64,000 bases of DNA from Microlunatus soli (lineage in GTDB: Bacteria > Actinomycetota > Actinomycetes > Propionibacteriales > Propionibacteriaceae): the NCBI RefSeq assembly GCF_900105385.1, contig NZ_LT629772.1, forward strand, positions 5,890,001 through 5,954,000, written 5' to 3'. Each line of letters opens with the position of its first letter. Position 1 is the first letter of the stretch. Shown here piece by piece: positions 48,122 through 57,003 of the stretch. The notes under the pieces are model-generated. The model was not told the origin of the DNA and made no database searches. It worked only from the letters and a program-made list of their open reading frames with translations. The translations under genes were made by a program, and so were the position numbers.

Positions 48122-49459
48122 TCAGGTCCCGACCTGGCGTTGATACTTGGGTAGTGTGCGCTCGATCGCCGGTTCCAGCACCCGTACCGTCTCCCGCAGG
48201 ACCCGAGCCGGGTCGGCATTGGCGGCATACACCTTCTGGATCGCGATCTGCATCTCGGCAATCGTCTCGTTGACGTAGCGGCGCATCACATCCGGGGTCC
48301 GTGCGCGGGAGAGCTGATCTTGTGCGACCTGATAGGCGGGTGTCCGGGTGTTCCGCTTCTTGATCTTGGGAGAGTGCAGCGCGCTGCTGGTCACCGGAAG
48401 GTAGCCGGTAGCCATGCTCCAATCGGCCGCCCCGTGTTCGGCCAGATACCTGATCACCTGCCAGGCCGCCTGCTTGCGGCTGCGAGTGGCATTACGCATC
48501 ACCGCAAGACCGCTGCCTCCGGTCGGCACCCCGACGGTCTGCTGCCGGGGCAGGAAGGCTGCACCGACCTCGAACTCGACCGAGTCCAGCAACGAGGTCA
48601 GCGCGCCGGTGGAGTTGAAGATCGAAGCCGTGACCCCGGAAGCGAAGTCGGCGTTGATGTCGCTGGCCAGGTAGGCCATCTGATCGTCGTGGATGAAGGC
48701 CCGATCGGATTCCAACGAGGCGATCGTCGGTTCGGAGTCCAGGGTCGGGTTCATTCCATCGGAGTAGCCACCGCCGAAGGCCCAGGACGATCCCTGGAAG
48801 TACCAGTCGTCCTCGCCGGTGTAACCGCGCATCCGCACCTTCGACCCGCGATAGCGCAGGCCCTTCAGCTGGCGACCCCACTCCCGGAGCTCTGTGTAGC
48901 TGTCCGGCCCTCGGTCGGGTAGGCCGCCGGCGGCGAAGATCTCCTTGTTGTAATAGAACAGCGGAGTCGAGCGCGCCCACGGCAGCCAATAGATCTGGTC
49001 ACGGACGGTGCCCTCGGCGAGGAATCGGGGATGGAACGCGGTGGTGTCGAAGTCGGCGTCGAAGTAGTCGGTCAGCGGCTCCAGCGCCTCGGCCAGCAGG
49101 TAGCGGTTCCAGGAGACGTCGCTGAGAGTGATGAAGTCCGGCACCTGCTCCGACGTCAGACTTGCAGCGAGTTTGGAATCCAGGGCGTCGTAGCCGGGGA
49201 ACAACTGGATCTCGCAGAAGATGTCGGTCTGCGCCGCGTTGAACCGGTCGATGATCGTCTGCAGGATCTCGGCGTTGTGCGAGGTGAACGCGCTCCACAG
49301 CACGACCCGGTCCCGGCGGGCAAACTGCGGCGGTACCTGCCCGCTGACCTGATCGTAGTCGCCGTCGCGGCGGCCGACACAGCCGGACAGCGCGACGCCG
49401 GCGGCGACAGCACCCGCCCCGGTCAGCAATCGGCGACGGTTCAGGTTGAGTCGGGTCAC
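48122..49459 (-). CDS. Sugar/polyol-phosphate ABC transporter substrate-binding lipoprotein
   Basis: 445 residues from GTG 49459 (AAAGGGAG upstream). The signal RRRLLTGAGAVAAGVALSGC combines an RRR start with a lipobox cysteine, so it may be Tat-exported. Family-1 extracellular binding fold: FTSHNAEILQTIIDRFNAA, YWLPWARSTPLFYYNKEIFA and ATGYLPVTSSALHSP. It follows its two permeases in the operon. UgpB, the glycerol-3-phosphate/glycerophosphodiester binder, is the best analogy because of the GDPD gene, but the ligand is not proven. Confidence 0.9.
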   Translation of the reverse strand: MTRLNLNRRRLLTGAGAVAAGVALSGCVGRRDGDYDQVSGQVPPQFARRDRVVLWSAFTSHNAEILQTIIDRFNAAQTDIFCEIQLFPGYDALDSKLAASLTSEQVPDFITLSDVSWNRYLLAEALEPLTDYFDADFDTTAFHPRFLAEGTVRDQIYWLPWARSTPLFYYNKEIFAAGGLPDRGPDSYTELREWGRQLKGLRYRGSKVRMRGYTGEDDWYFQGSSWAFGGGYSDGMNPTLDSEPTIASLESDRAFIHDDQMAYLASDINADFASGVTASIFNSTGALTSLLDSVEFEVGAAFLPRQQTVGVPTGGSGLAVMRNATRSRKQAAWQVIRYLAEHGAADWSMATGYLPVTSSALHSPKIKKRNTRTPAYQVAQDQLSRARTPDVMRRYVNETIAEMQIAIQKVYAANADPARVLRETVRVLEPAIERTLPKYQRQVGT

Positions 49460-49500
49460 CGGGTCTCCCTTTCTCGGCCGATGTGACCGGTGGTCGATGA

Positions 49501-50376
49501 TCATCGGCGGACCGCGCTCCCGGCCAGCCCGGCGACGATGTAGCGCTGCGCGAGCAGGAAGACGATCGCCATCGGCAGTACGACGAACAGGGTCCCGGCC
49601 ATCAGAGCGCCCCAGTCGTTGATCCCGTCGTTCTCCTTCAGGTAGAGCAGGCCGATCGGCAGCGTTCGCATGTTCACCGAGTTCGTGACGATCAGCGGCC
49701 AGACGAAGCCGTTCCATTCGTCGATCAACGCGATCAGCCCGACGGTGATGATCGCCGGCCGGGCCATCGGAACGATGAACGAGACGATCGTCCGCAGGTG
49801 ACCGGCGCCGTCCAGTTGGGCGGCCTCCAGTACCTCGGGGGCGATCGACAGGAAGAACTGTCGGAGCAGGAAGGTCCCGAACGCCGACGCCACGCCGGGC
49901 AGGATCAGCCCGGCGTAGGTGTTGACCAGATGCAGCTGACCGATGGTGATGTAGTTGACCAGCAGCGTGACATGTCCGGGCACCATCAGCGCACCGAGCA
50001 TGAAGATGAACAGCCACCGCTTCCCGGGAAAGGGGAGAAAGGCGAACGCGTAGGCGGTGAGGACGGCCAGCACGACCTTCAACGCCATCCCGATCAGCGC
50101 GACGACCACCGAATTGATCAAGAACTGTCCGAACGGCGCCAGTTGCCAGGCGTTGACGACGTTCTCCCAGGTCAGTGATCGCGGGATCAGCCGCAGCGGC
50201 CAGCTGTTGATATCGGCCGTGGTCTTGAACGCGGTGCTGACGAACAGATAGAGCGGGATCAGGAACACCAGAGCACTGACGATCAGTGCCAGCACACCCC
50301 ACCAGGGCGTCCGGCGGGCGCGGCCGCCGGTCGTCCGTCGCGGTGTCTGCGGGGTCACGGTCGGTACGGCGGCCAT
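49501..50376 (-). CDS. Carbohydrate ABC transporter permease (MalG/UgpE-type)
   Basis: 291 residues with six predicted transmembrane helices. The ABC-permease EAA loop reads EAAQLDGAGHLRTIVSFIVP (about residue 195), which docks onto the ATPase. The start overlaps the stop of the partner permease by one base. No ATPase gene is present in the operon, so a shared ATPase is expected. Confidence 0.93.
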   Translation of the reverse strand: MAAVPTVTPQTPRRTTGGRARRTPWWGVLALIVSALVFLIPLYLFVSTAFKTTADINSWPLRLIPRSLTWENVVNAWQLAPFGQFLINSVVVALIGMALKVVLAVLTAYAFAFLPFPGKRWLFIFMLGALMVPGHVTLLVNYITIGQLHLVNTYAGLILPGVASAFGTFLLRQFFLSIAPEVLEAAQLDGAGHLRTIVSFIVPMARPAIITVGLIALIDEWNGFVWPLIVTNSVNMRTLPIGLLYLKENDGINDWGALMAGTLFVVLPMAIVFLLAQRYIVAGLAGSAVRR

Positions 50377-51374
50377 CAGTAGTGCACCCTCCGCTCGACG
50401 AACCGGAACTGCACTGCGGTGATCACCATCAGCACGACGAACAGGATCATCGAGGCCGCGCTGGAGACGCCGACGTTGGTGCGGTTGAACGCTTCGTCAT
50501 AGATGAACCAACTCAGCGTCGTCGTCGCGCCGGCCGGCCCGCCGCCGGTCATCATCGCAATGACATCGAACGCCTGGAAGGCCGAGATGGTCTGGGTGAC
50601 GATCAGGAAGAACGTCGTGGGGGAGAGCAGCGGGAAGATCACCTGCAGGAAGCTCGCGATCCGACCGGCGCCGTCGATCCTGGCGGCTTCCAGCACCTCG
50701 GCCGGGATCTGCTGGATGCCGACGAGGTAGACGATCGCGACGAACCCGAGACCCTTCCAGATCGACACGATGATCAACGCCGGCAGCGCCCAGGACGCAT
50801 CCGTCGTCCAGTCGGGGGAGTCGGCGCCGACGACGTTGAACAGCATTCTGCTCAGCCCGTGATTGGGATCGAAGATGAACAGCCAGATGGTGGCGATCGC
50901 TGCGCCGGAGAGCACGTGCGGCGAGAACGCCAGTGACTGGACGGCCGTTGTGCCCTTGATCCGCAGGGAGAACAGCAGAGCCAGCGCCAGTCCGAGCACC
51001 ATCGTCACCACGACGACCGCCAGCACCCAGACCAGCGTACGGAGCAGCACGGTGGGAAAGGCCCAGCTGCTGAACAGTCCGGTGTAGTTGAGAAGTCCGA
51101 CGAAGCCGGCCTCGGGGGAGATGAAGTCCCAGTCGGTGAAGCTCAGGTAGACGTTCTCGATGATCGGCCAGTAGGCGAAGACCGCGATCAGCGCCAGATT
51201 GGGCAGCGCGAAGGCGATGAACAACAGATAGCCGCGCCGCCGCCGACGGACAGCACCGGGGCGCCGGCGGGCGTCGAGGGGACCGATCAGTTCGTCCGAT
51301 GGGTCGGTGGTGTCGAGGGGCACCGGCGGTCGGGCCACCGGCCCGCTGCCCACCTCGGTTGTCTCACTGCTCAC
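50376..51374 (-). CDS. Carbohydrate ABC transporter permease (MalF/UgpA-type)
   Basis: 332 residues from GTG 51374; GTG 51386 is also possible and neither has a strong Shine-Dalgarno. Six helices; the EAA loop is EAARIDGAGRIASFLQVIFP. The first 35 residues are a hydrophilic tail. First gene of the operon running to the enolase-superfamily gene at 45362, divergent from the DeoR-family gene. Confidence 0.92.
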   Translation of the reverse strand: MSSETTEVGSGPVARPPVPLDTTDPSDELIGPLDARRRPGAVRRRRRGYLLFIAFALPNLALIAVFAYWPIIENVYLSFTDWDFISPEAGFVGLLNYTGLFSSWAFPTVLLRTLVWVLAVVVVTMVLGLALALLFSLRIKGTTAVQSLAFSPHVLSGAAIATIWLFIFDPNHGLSRMLFNVVGADSPDWTTDASWALPALIIVSIWKGLGFVAIVYLVGIQQIPAEVLEAARIDGAGRIASFLQVIFPLLSPTTFFLIVTQTISAFQAFDVIAMMTGGGPAGATTTLSWFIYDEAFNRTNVGVSSAASMILFVVLMVITAVQFRFVERRVHY

Positions 51375-51512
51375 CCGCTGCCACACCCATCCGCATCGAC
51401 GATGATGAATTCGTCACCACCCTAGGGATGATCAACGATCAGCAGCCGTGCCGAAGGCGTTCAATTCATGATCATTGTGCGCACGTTTCCGACGCTGTGC
51501 GAAGATGCCGGG

Positions 51513-51518
51513 CAGTAT
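51513..51518 (+). promoter_or_regulatory. -10-like CAGTAT of the DeoR gene
   Basis: CAGTAT lies 7 nt before ATG 51526. The palindrome GTGCGCAC (51477-51484) and CATGATCATTG lie upstream in the divergent region and may include the DeoR operator. Confidence 0.4.
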
Positions 51519-51525
51519 GTCCAGC

Positions 51526-52296
51526 ATGTTCCGTGGCAGGGCCTTCGACCGTCAGCAGGAGATCCTTTCCTTCGTCCGCTCCGAGGGTCGGGCCGTCGTG
51601 TCGGAGATCGGCGACCGGTTCGCTGTCTCACCGGCGACCTTGCGGCGCGATCTGCGAGCGCTCGAGGCGCAGCGGTTGATCGTCCGCTCCTACGGGGTGT
51701 TCTTCCCCACCGACATCGGCGGCCACGAGACTTCGGTGGAGGACCGGCGCAAGGCCCAGACCGAGGAGCGATTGGCGATCGCCGAGGCGGCGGTGTCTTT
51801 GATGACCGATGTCAGCTCGGTGTTCCTCGACGAAGGTGCCTTGCTGGAGGATCTGGTCGGTCCGTTGCGCCCGGTCCGGCGACTGACCGTGGTCACCACA
51901 TCGGTCACCATCGCCGCGGATCTCGGTCGACAGAGTGATCATGACGTGATCGTTGTCGGTGGCCGGCTGCGCCCAGCGAAGATGGGTACGGTGGACCGGT
52001 GGGCGGTGTCGATGCTCGCCGAGCTGAACGTCGACCTCGCCGTCCTGGGCACCAACGGCGTGACGCTGGACCGAGGCCTGACGACTCCTGACCCGGCCGT
52101 CGCGGAGACCAAACGTGCGGCGATCGCTGCGGCCCGGCAGAGCGCGCTGGTCTGTGAGCACACCCGCTTCGGTGTCACGAGTTTTGCCAAGTTCGCCGAC
52201 GTCCGGCAGCTGAGTTGGATCGTCACCGGGAAGCAGCTGGCCCGAGCAACCGCTCAGCGCTACTCGGCGATCGGCCCGAAGCTGCTGCGCGTCTGA
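51526..52296 (+). CDS. DeoR/GlpR-family transcriptional regulator
   Basis: 256 residues from ATG 51526, where the family's usual N-terminus begins (FDRQQEILSFVRSEGRAVVS). HTH at about residues 18-60 with SPATLRRDLRALEAQRLIVR; the sugar-phosphate sensor follows (VFLDEGALLEDL, VVGGRLRPAKMGTVD, ETKRAAIAAA). Upstream in-frame ATGs at 51475, 51505 and 51517 are possible. It is divergent from the ABC/GDPD operon and, as a GlpR-like sensor of glycerol 3-phosphate or a similar phosphate, is its likely repressor. Confidence 0.9.
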   Translation: MFRGRAFDRQQEILSFVRSEGRAVVSEIGDRFAVSPATLRRDLRALEAQRLIVRSYGVFFPTDIGGHETSVEDRRKAQTEERLAIAEAAVSLMTDVSSVFLDEGALLEDLVGPLRPVRRLTVVTTSVTIAADLGRQSDHDVIVVGGRLRPAKMGTVDRWAVSMLAELNVDLAVLGTNGVTLDRGLTTPDPAVAETKRAAIAAARQSALVCEHTRFGVTSFAKFADVRQLSWIVTGKQLARATAQRYSAIGPKLLRV

Positions 52297-52406
52297 GCGG
52301 TGCCGATCAGAGCCGGTCGAGCGTCGTCAGCTCGCCGCCCCACTCTTGTCGACGGTCTCGTGCTGCAGGTACCGACCGCGGAACGCCGGCGACTCCCGTA
52401 GCGGTC

Positions 52407-52514
52407 TTACATCTCGTGCAGGTAGCGACGGTTCAGCTCGACCTCGACCGTCCAGTCGGTGCGATGCCAGTGGTAGCCGGATTCGTACAGACCGAAGAAA
52501 CTGATGTCGCTCAC
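52407..52514 (-). CDS. 35-codon ORF coupled to the alcohol dehydrogenase gene
   Basis: GTG 52514 overlaps the TGA of the dehydrogenase gene (GTGA). The product begins VSDISFFGLYESGYHWHR and ends ELNRRYLHEM with TAA. It is rich in aromatic and charged residues, unlike a random high-GC frame, and has no low-complexity bias. I do not know this peptide. It may be a microprotein made by coupled translation, or a chance frame. Confidence 0.35.
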   Translation of the reverse strand: MSDISFFGLYESGYHWHRTDWTVEVELNRRYLHEM

Positions 52515-53629
52515 TCCATGGTGATCACCGCGCGGCCGCGGATCTCGCCGCGGCCGAGTGCGGCGTAGGCATCGTTCACCTGGTCCAGGCGGTAGCTGCG
52601 ACTGACCGCATCGGCGATGTTGATCTTGCCCTGGGCGGCGAGGTCGATCACCGCCGGCAGGTCGACCCTGGTCCGGCCGCCGAAGGACCCCATGATGTGG
52701 AACCCGCGGCGCACCAGTGGCGTGATCTCGATCTGTGCGGTCGCGTCGCCGGCGGCGATCCCGATCGCGACCATCCGACCGCCGTCGATCAACATCCGGG
52801 ATGCCTGCTGGAAGGTCTGCGGCAGTCCGAGGGCCTCGAAGGCCACGTCCACGCCGGCCCCGTCGGTCAGCTCGCGGACCGCGGCGACCGGATCGGTGCC
52901 GGCGGAGTTGATCACCTCGTCGGCGCCGAGCCGACGGGCCTGGGCCAGCTTCTCGTCGCTGACGTCGATCGCGATCACCCGACCGGCGCCCATCGCCTTG
53001 GCCAGTTGGACGATGCTCTGGCCGACGCCGCCGATCGCGACCACGGCGACCGTCTCGCCGGGTTGCAGGTCGGCGCTGTGTCGGATCGCGCCGTAGGCGG
53101 TGAAGATCGCGCACCCCAGGATCGCAGCCGGCGCCTGCGGCAACTCGGGCGGCAACGGCGCCAGCGCGATGACCGGGACGACGGCGTACTCGGCCAGACC
53201 GGCCATCGAATACATCGCTATCGAGCTGCCGTCGGTAGCCTGCAGCCGGGAGCTGCCGTCGTACAAGGTGCCGTTCAGTCTGTTCTGGGCGAAGAAGCTC
53301 AGGCACATGTCGTCTCGGCCCCGTTCGCACTGCCGACAACTGCCGCACGGCATGATGAACGCTCCGACAACCGAGGTGCCGACGGCCGGTGCGGCGTCGT
53401 CCGTGCCCGGCCCGAGCGCAGTGACCACACCGCTGATCTCGTGCCCCAGCACCGCAGGGGAGGGAAACGCGACCTCGCCGCGCAGAACGTGCAGATCGGA
53501 ATGGCAGACCCCGCAGGAGGTCAGCTTGACCAGCGCCTCGCCGGTTTTCGGTTCCGGCACCGGGATCTCCTCGATCCGCAGTTCCGGCCCCGTGCCGTGC
53601 CAGACGGCGGCTCGCATGGTGTCGACCAT
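52511..53629 (-). CDS. Zinc-dependent alcohol dehydrogenase
   Basis: 372 residues; ATG 53629 is best placed relative to GGAAGG. Medium-chain dehydrogenase: catalytic zinc Cys in TSCGVCHSDLHVLRGE, LGHEISGVV, structural-zinc cysteines in MPCGSCRQCERGRDDMC, the NAD loop VAIGGVGQSIVQLAKAMG and Asp in VIAIDVSDEKLAQA suggesting NAD preference. It oxidises an alcohol or polyol. It is divergent from the split transketolase genes, separated by an operator-like repeat, so they may act in one polyol or sugar pathway. Confidence 0.92.
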   Translation of the reverse strand: MVDTMRAAVWHGTGPELRIEEIPVPEPKTGEALVKLTSCGVCHSDLHVLRGEVAFPSPAVLGHEISGVVTALGPGTDDAAPAVGTSVVGAFIMPCGSCRQCERGRDDMCLSFFAQNRLNGTLYDGSSRLQATDGSSIAMYSMAGLAEYAVVPVIALAPLPPELPQAPAAILGCAIFTAYGAIRHSADLQPGETVAVVAIGGVGQSIVQLAKAMGAGRVIAIDVSDEKLAQARRLGADEVINSAGTDPVAAVRELTDGAGVDVAFEALGLPQTFQQASRMLIDGGRMVAIGIAAGDATAQIEITPLVRRGFHIMGSFGGRTRVDLPAVIDLAAQGKINIADAVSRSYRLDQVNDAYAALGRGEIRGRAVITME

Positions 53630-53712
53630 GATCATGTCCTTCCCGGTACGACGACGTCCGGCTGCGAGCCTACTGGCGGTCTGTCCCGGCGATCCTCGGC
53701 CACCCCTTGATC

Positions 53713-53726
53713 TCAACCGTGGTTGA
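53713..53726. promoter_or_regulatory. Inverted repeat between dehydrogenase and transketolase genes
   Basis: TCAACC (53713-53718) and GGTTGA (53721-53726) with a 2-bp centre lie in the divergent interval. TTGATC (53707) and AACACT (53732-53737), the latter 7 nt before ATG 53745, could be promoter elements. A shared operator is likely; its regulator is unknown, with DeoR 52 kb-side as one candidate. Confidence 0.45.
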
Positions 53727-53744
53727 AGTTGAACACTGGCGATC

Positions 53745-54452
53745 ATGACCACCACACAGGCAGGCCCAGACCGAGCAGATCCCGATCGGGCAGACCTCGA
53801 ACAGCTGATGGGGTTGATGACCGGCGACGAGAAGCACGGACCGAGCGCCACCTCGACCCTGGACGTGTTGTGGGTGCTCTACGACCGGGTGCTGGCGCTC
53901 AGTCCGCAGACCATCGACGATCCACGGCGCGACCGGTTCATCCTGTCCAAGGGGCACGGACCGATGGCCTATTACGCCGTCCTCGCGGCCAAGGGATTCA
54001 TCCCACAGGAGTGGCTGCCCACCTTCGGTGGCTTCGGATCCCGACTCGGGCACCATCCGGACCGGTTGCTGATCCCCGGCGTCGAGTTCTCCAGCGGATC
54101 ACTCGGCCACGGGCTGCCGGTGGCCGTCGGTGTCGCGCACGGCCTACGCGCCCAACACAATCCGGCCCGGGTGTTCTGCCTGATCGGCGATGCCGAATTC
54201 GATGAGGGCAGCAACTCCGAGGCCGTCGTCTACGCCGGCAGCGTCGGGCTCGGCAACCTGGTCACCGTGGTGATCGACAACCAGTCGGCCAGCCACGGTT
54301 GGCGCGGCGGGATCGGTCGCCGATTCGAGACCGAGGGCTGGTTGGTGCACGACGTCGACGGACGCGACCGGGCCGCGCTCGCCGGAGCCTTCAGCGAGAT
54401 CGGCGCCGACCGTCCGACCGCAGTCATCGCCCACGTCGAGCCGAAAGGTTGA
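53745..54452 (+). CDS. Transketolase, N-terminal (thiamine-diphosphate) subunit
   Basis: 235 residues, the pyrophosphate-binding half of a split transketolase. It has DRFILSKGHGPMAYYAVLA, SSGSLGHGLPVAVGVAHGL and the ThDP motif GDAEFDEGSNSEAVVYAG followed by VIDNQSA. Moves a two-carbon ketol unit between sugar phosphates in complex with the next gene product. Probably leaderless (AACACT 7 nt upstream). Split transketolases in catabolic clusters often serve unusual sugars rather than the pentose phosphate pathway. Confidence 0.93.
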   Translation: MTTTQAGPDRADPDRADLEQLMGLMTGDEKHGPSATSTLDVLWVLYDRVLALSPQTIDDPRRDRFILSKGHGPMAYYAVLAAKGFIPQEWLPTFGGFGSRLGHHPDRLLIPGVEFSSGSLGHGLPVAVGVAHGLRAQHNPARVFCLIGDAEFDEGSNSEAVVYAGSVGLGNLVTVVIDNQSASHGWRGGIGRRFETEGWLVHDVDGRDRAALAGAFSEIGADRPTAVIAHVEPKG

Positions 54453-54454
54453 TC

Positions 54455-55426
54455 ATGACCGACACCACAACCCACGATCTGCCAGCCGTTGATCATCAGG
54501 ACGAGCGGGGTGCGGCCCAACGCGGCTGGACCGGCGACGCCGTGATCGACCTGCGCAGCCAGTTCGTCGCCACCACGCGGGAGTTGCTGGAGACCGATGA
54601 ACGGACCGCCCTGGTGCTGGCCGAGATCTCGTCCGACCGGTTCGCCGATCTGATCGATGCCCGGCCCGACCGGGTGATCAACGTCGGGATCCGCGAGCAG
54701 TTGCTGCTCAGCACCGCCGCCGGCCTGGCGTTGAGCGGGCTACGGCCGATCGCCCACACCTTCGGTGCCTTCCTGATCGAACGAGCCTGGGAACAGGTGA
54801 AGCTCGATCTCGATCATCAGAAGGTCGGCGCGGTGTTGGTCGGCTCGTACGGCTCCTACGACTGGCCAGCCGGTGGCCGTACCCACCAGTCGCCCGGCGA
54901 CGTCGCGCTGCTGGACACCCTGCGGGGCTGGACCGTGCACGTGCCGGGACATCCGGCCGAGGTCGACGCGCAACTGCGGGCGGCCGTCGCCGGCGATGAC
55001 CGGGTGTACCTGCGGATCGGCGGCGAACCCAATGCCGAGCCGCACGATCCCACCGGCTGGACCCGGCTGCGCGACGGCCGTCGCGGTACCGTCGTCGCGG
55101 TCGGCCCGATGCTCCGGGCGACCGAGCTGGCCGTCCGCGACCTCGACGTCACCCTGCTCTATGCGCCGACCATCCGTCCGTTCGACGCCGGGGCACTGCG
55201 GGCCAACCTGGGACGGCCGCGGGTCGTCCTGGTCGAGCCGTACCTTGCCGGTACGTCGGCCGCCCAGGTCGCCGAGGCGCTGCTGGACCTCGATCATCGC
55301 CAGCTGGGCCTCGGTGTCGGCGACCCGGATCGGCATCGATACGGCACGCCGGCCGATCACGACCGGCTGCACGGCCTGGACCCAGCCGGGCTTCGCCGCC
55401 GGATCGAGAGCTTCGTCGGGGAATGA
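54455..55426 (+). CDS. Transketolase, C-terminal subunit
   Basis: 323 residues from ATG 54455, with GAAAGG overlapping the end of the first-subunit gene 2 bp upstream. It contains the pyrimidine-binding domain ([20 protein letters not shown] with the cofactor-activating Glu, then [20 protein letters not shown]) and the C-terminal transketolase domain ([20 protein letters not shown]). Completes the heteromeric enzyme. Last gene of the accessory block before rpmE. Confidence 0.93.
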   Translation: MTDTTTHDLPAVDHQDERGAAQRGWTGDAVIDLRSQFVATTRELLETDERTALVLAEISSDRFADLIDARPDRVINVGIREQLLLSTAAGLALSGLRPIAHTFGAFLIERAWEQVKLDLDHQKVGAVLVGSYGSYDWPAGGRTHQSPGDVALLDTLRGWTVHVPGHPAEVDAQLRAAVAGDDRVYLRIGGEPNAEPHDPTGWTRLRDGRRGTVVAVGPMLRATELAVRDLDVTLLYAPTIRPFDAGALRANLGRPRVVLVEPYLAGTSAAQVAEALLDLDHRQLGLGVGDPDRHRYGTPADHDRLHGLDPAGLRRRIESFVGE

Positions 55427-55432
55427 TCCGGT

Positions 55433-55462
55433 TTGGTACGGCGTTGGGATCTACGGCACACT
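55433..55462 (+). promoter_or_regulatory. Candidate rpmE promoter
   Basis: TTGGTA (55433-55438), 18 bp, CACACT (55457-55462). The start would be near 55470, about 65 nt before rpmE. Confidence 0.4.
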
Positions 55463-55532
55463 TGTTCGCTGGTGCCGGTTCACGTCCCCGTTCAGAGGAC
55501 GACCCGGTGCATACACACGACAGGGAGAAAGA

Positions 55533-55736
55533 ATGAAGGCTGGGATCCATCCCGAGTACAGCGTCACCGAAGTGACCTGTAGCTGCGGAAACACGTTCAC
55601 CACGAAGTCCACCGCCGGCGGCACCCTGCGGGTCGAGACCTGCTCGGCGTGCCACCCGTTCTACACCGGTAAGCAGAGGATTCTGGACACCGGTGGTCGG
55701 GTCGCCCGCTTCGAGAAGCGGTACGGCAAGAAGTAG
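55533..55736 (+). CDS. rpmE: 50S ribosomal protein L31, zinc-binding type
   Basis: 67 residues: [20 protein letters not shown] to the end [14 protein letters not shown]. The paired cysteines in CSCGNTF and [11 protein letters not shown] bind zinc (the C+ form, used when zinc is sufficient). AGGGAGAAAGA is the ribosome-binding site. A textbook terminator follows, so it is transcribed alone. Confidence 0.98.
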   Translation: MKAGIHPEYSVTEVTCSCGNTFTTKSTAGGTLRVETCSACHPFYTGKQRILDTGGRVARFEKRYGKK

Positions 55737-55743
55737 CTTCGTC

Positions 55744-55788
55744 AAACGCCGGGAGCAGGGTCCGCGTGACCCGGGCTCCCGGCGTTTT
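55744..55788 (+). terminator. Rho-independent terminator of rpmE
   Basis: Arms AACGCCGGGAGC (55745-55756) and GCTCCCGGCGTT (55775-55786) pair perfectly, with an inner GGGTC/GACCC pair in the loop, followed by TTTTC. Confidence 0.92.
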
Positions 55789-55853
55789 CGTCTGTCCAGA
55801 CCGCTCCACACCGTCGGGCGGTTCGGCAATTCGGCAGTTCGGCGGAGGAAAAC

Positions 55854-56927
55854 ATGGTCAGGTTCGAGTCAGCGGCACCGCTGCGGCAGGAATACGCGCG
55901 GCTGGAGGCCGAGATGGCCGATCCCCAGACCCACGCCGATCAGGCCAAGGTTCGCCGGATCGGTCGCCGGTACGCCGAACTGACGCCGATCGTGACAGCA
56001 TTGGACTCCTACGACCAGCTCACCGAGGACCTCGCCGCGGCGCAGGAACTCGCCGCCGAGGACGAGGCCTTCGCCGCCGAGGCCGACGAGCTGTCCAGCC
56101 GGCTGGAGGAAGCGACCGAACGGCTGACCCGGCTGCTGGCGCCCCGCGACCCGAACGATTCCAGTGACGCGATCATGGAGATCAAGTCCGGCGAAGGTGG
56201 CGAGGAATCGGCACTGTTCGCCGCCGACCTGTTCAAGATGTACAGCAGATTCGCCGAACACCGTGGTTGGAAGCTCGAGGTGCTGGACTCCCAGGAGACC
56301 GACCTCGGCGGCTACAAGTCGATCACCGTCGCGGTCAAGGCCGGCTCCGCCGGAGCGCCGGACACGATGCCGTACGGGGTGCTGAAGTTCGAGGGTGGCG
56401 TGCACCGGGTGCAGCGGGTGCCGGTGACCGAGTCCCAGGGTCGCGTGCACACCTCGGCAGCCGGGGTGCTGGTGATGCCCGAGGTCGCCGAGACCGAGAT
56501 CGAGATCGACGAGAACGACCTGCGGATCGACGTCTACCGGTCCTCCGGACCCGGCGGGCAGGGCGTCAACACCACCGATTCCGCCGTCCGCATCACCCAC
56601 CTGCCGACCGGCATCGTCGTCTCCTGCCAGAACGAGCGTTCGCAGCTGCAGAACAAGGAACAGGCGATGCGGATGCTGCGGGCGCGCCTGATCACCCGGG
56701 CCGAGGAGGAACAGGCCAACGCCGCCTCCGAGGCCCGCAAGTCCCAGGTCCGGACCGTCGACCGCTCCGAACGGGTCCGCACCTACAACTTTCCGGAGAA
56801 CCGGATCGCCGACCATCGGATCGGCTACAAGGCTCACAACCTGGATCAGGTGCTCGCCGGTGAGCTCGATCCGATCGTGACCGCCCTCCAAGAAGCCGAT
56901 ACGGCGGAGCGGCTCGCTGCCGGCTGA
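55854..56927 (+). CDS. prfA: Peptide chain release factor 1
   Basis: 357 residues, recognising UAA and UAG. The stop-codon tripeptide is PVT in [14 protein letters not shown] (about residue 190) and the catalytic GGQ is in [17 protein letters not shown] (about 233), whose glutamine is normally methylated by PrmC. GGAGGAAAAC precedes the ATG. It has its own leader after the rpmE terminator. prmC is usually the next gene in actinobacteria but is absent here. Confidence 0.98.
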   Translation: MVRFESAAPLRQEYARLEAEMADPQTHADQAKVRRIGRRYAELTPIVTALDSYDQLTEDLAAAQELAAEDEAFAAEADELSSRLEEATERLTRLLAPRDPNDSSDAIMEIKSGEGGEESALFAADLFKMYSRFAEHRGWKLEVLDSQETDLGGYKSITVAVKAGSAGAPDTMPYGVLKFEGGVHRVQRVPVTESQGRVHTSAAGVLVMPEVAETEIEIDENDLRIDVYRSSGPGGQGVNTTDSAVRITHLPTGIVVSCQNERSQLQNKEQAMRMLRARLITRAEEEQANAASEARKSQVRTVDRSERVRTYNFPENRIADHRIGYKAHNLDQVLAGELDPIVTALQEADTAERLAAG

Positions 56928-57003
56928 GCCTGGCTTCTTCGGCTTCTTCGGGTCCTCGGCTGTCTTCGGGTTCTTCATGCTCGGCGCGAGTTGGTCGTGG
57001 TGT

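Noticed and set aside
52407-53348. Arg-rich long frame ending in the 35-codon ORF
   Set aside because: Its upstream part is only the shifted frame of the alcohol dehydrogenase gene; only the last 35 codons have a plausible start (GTGA overlap).
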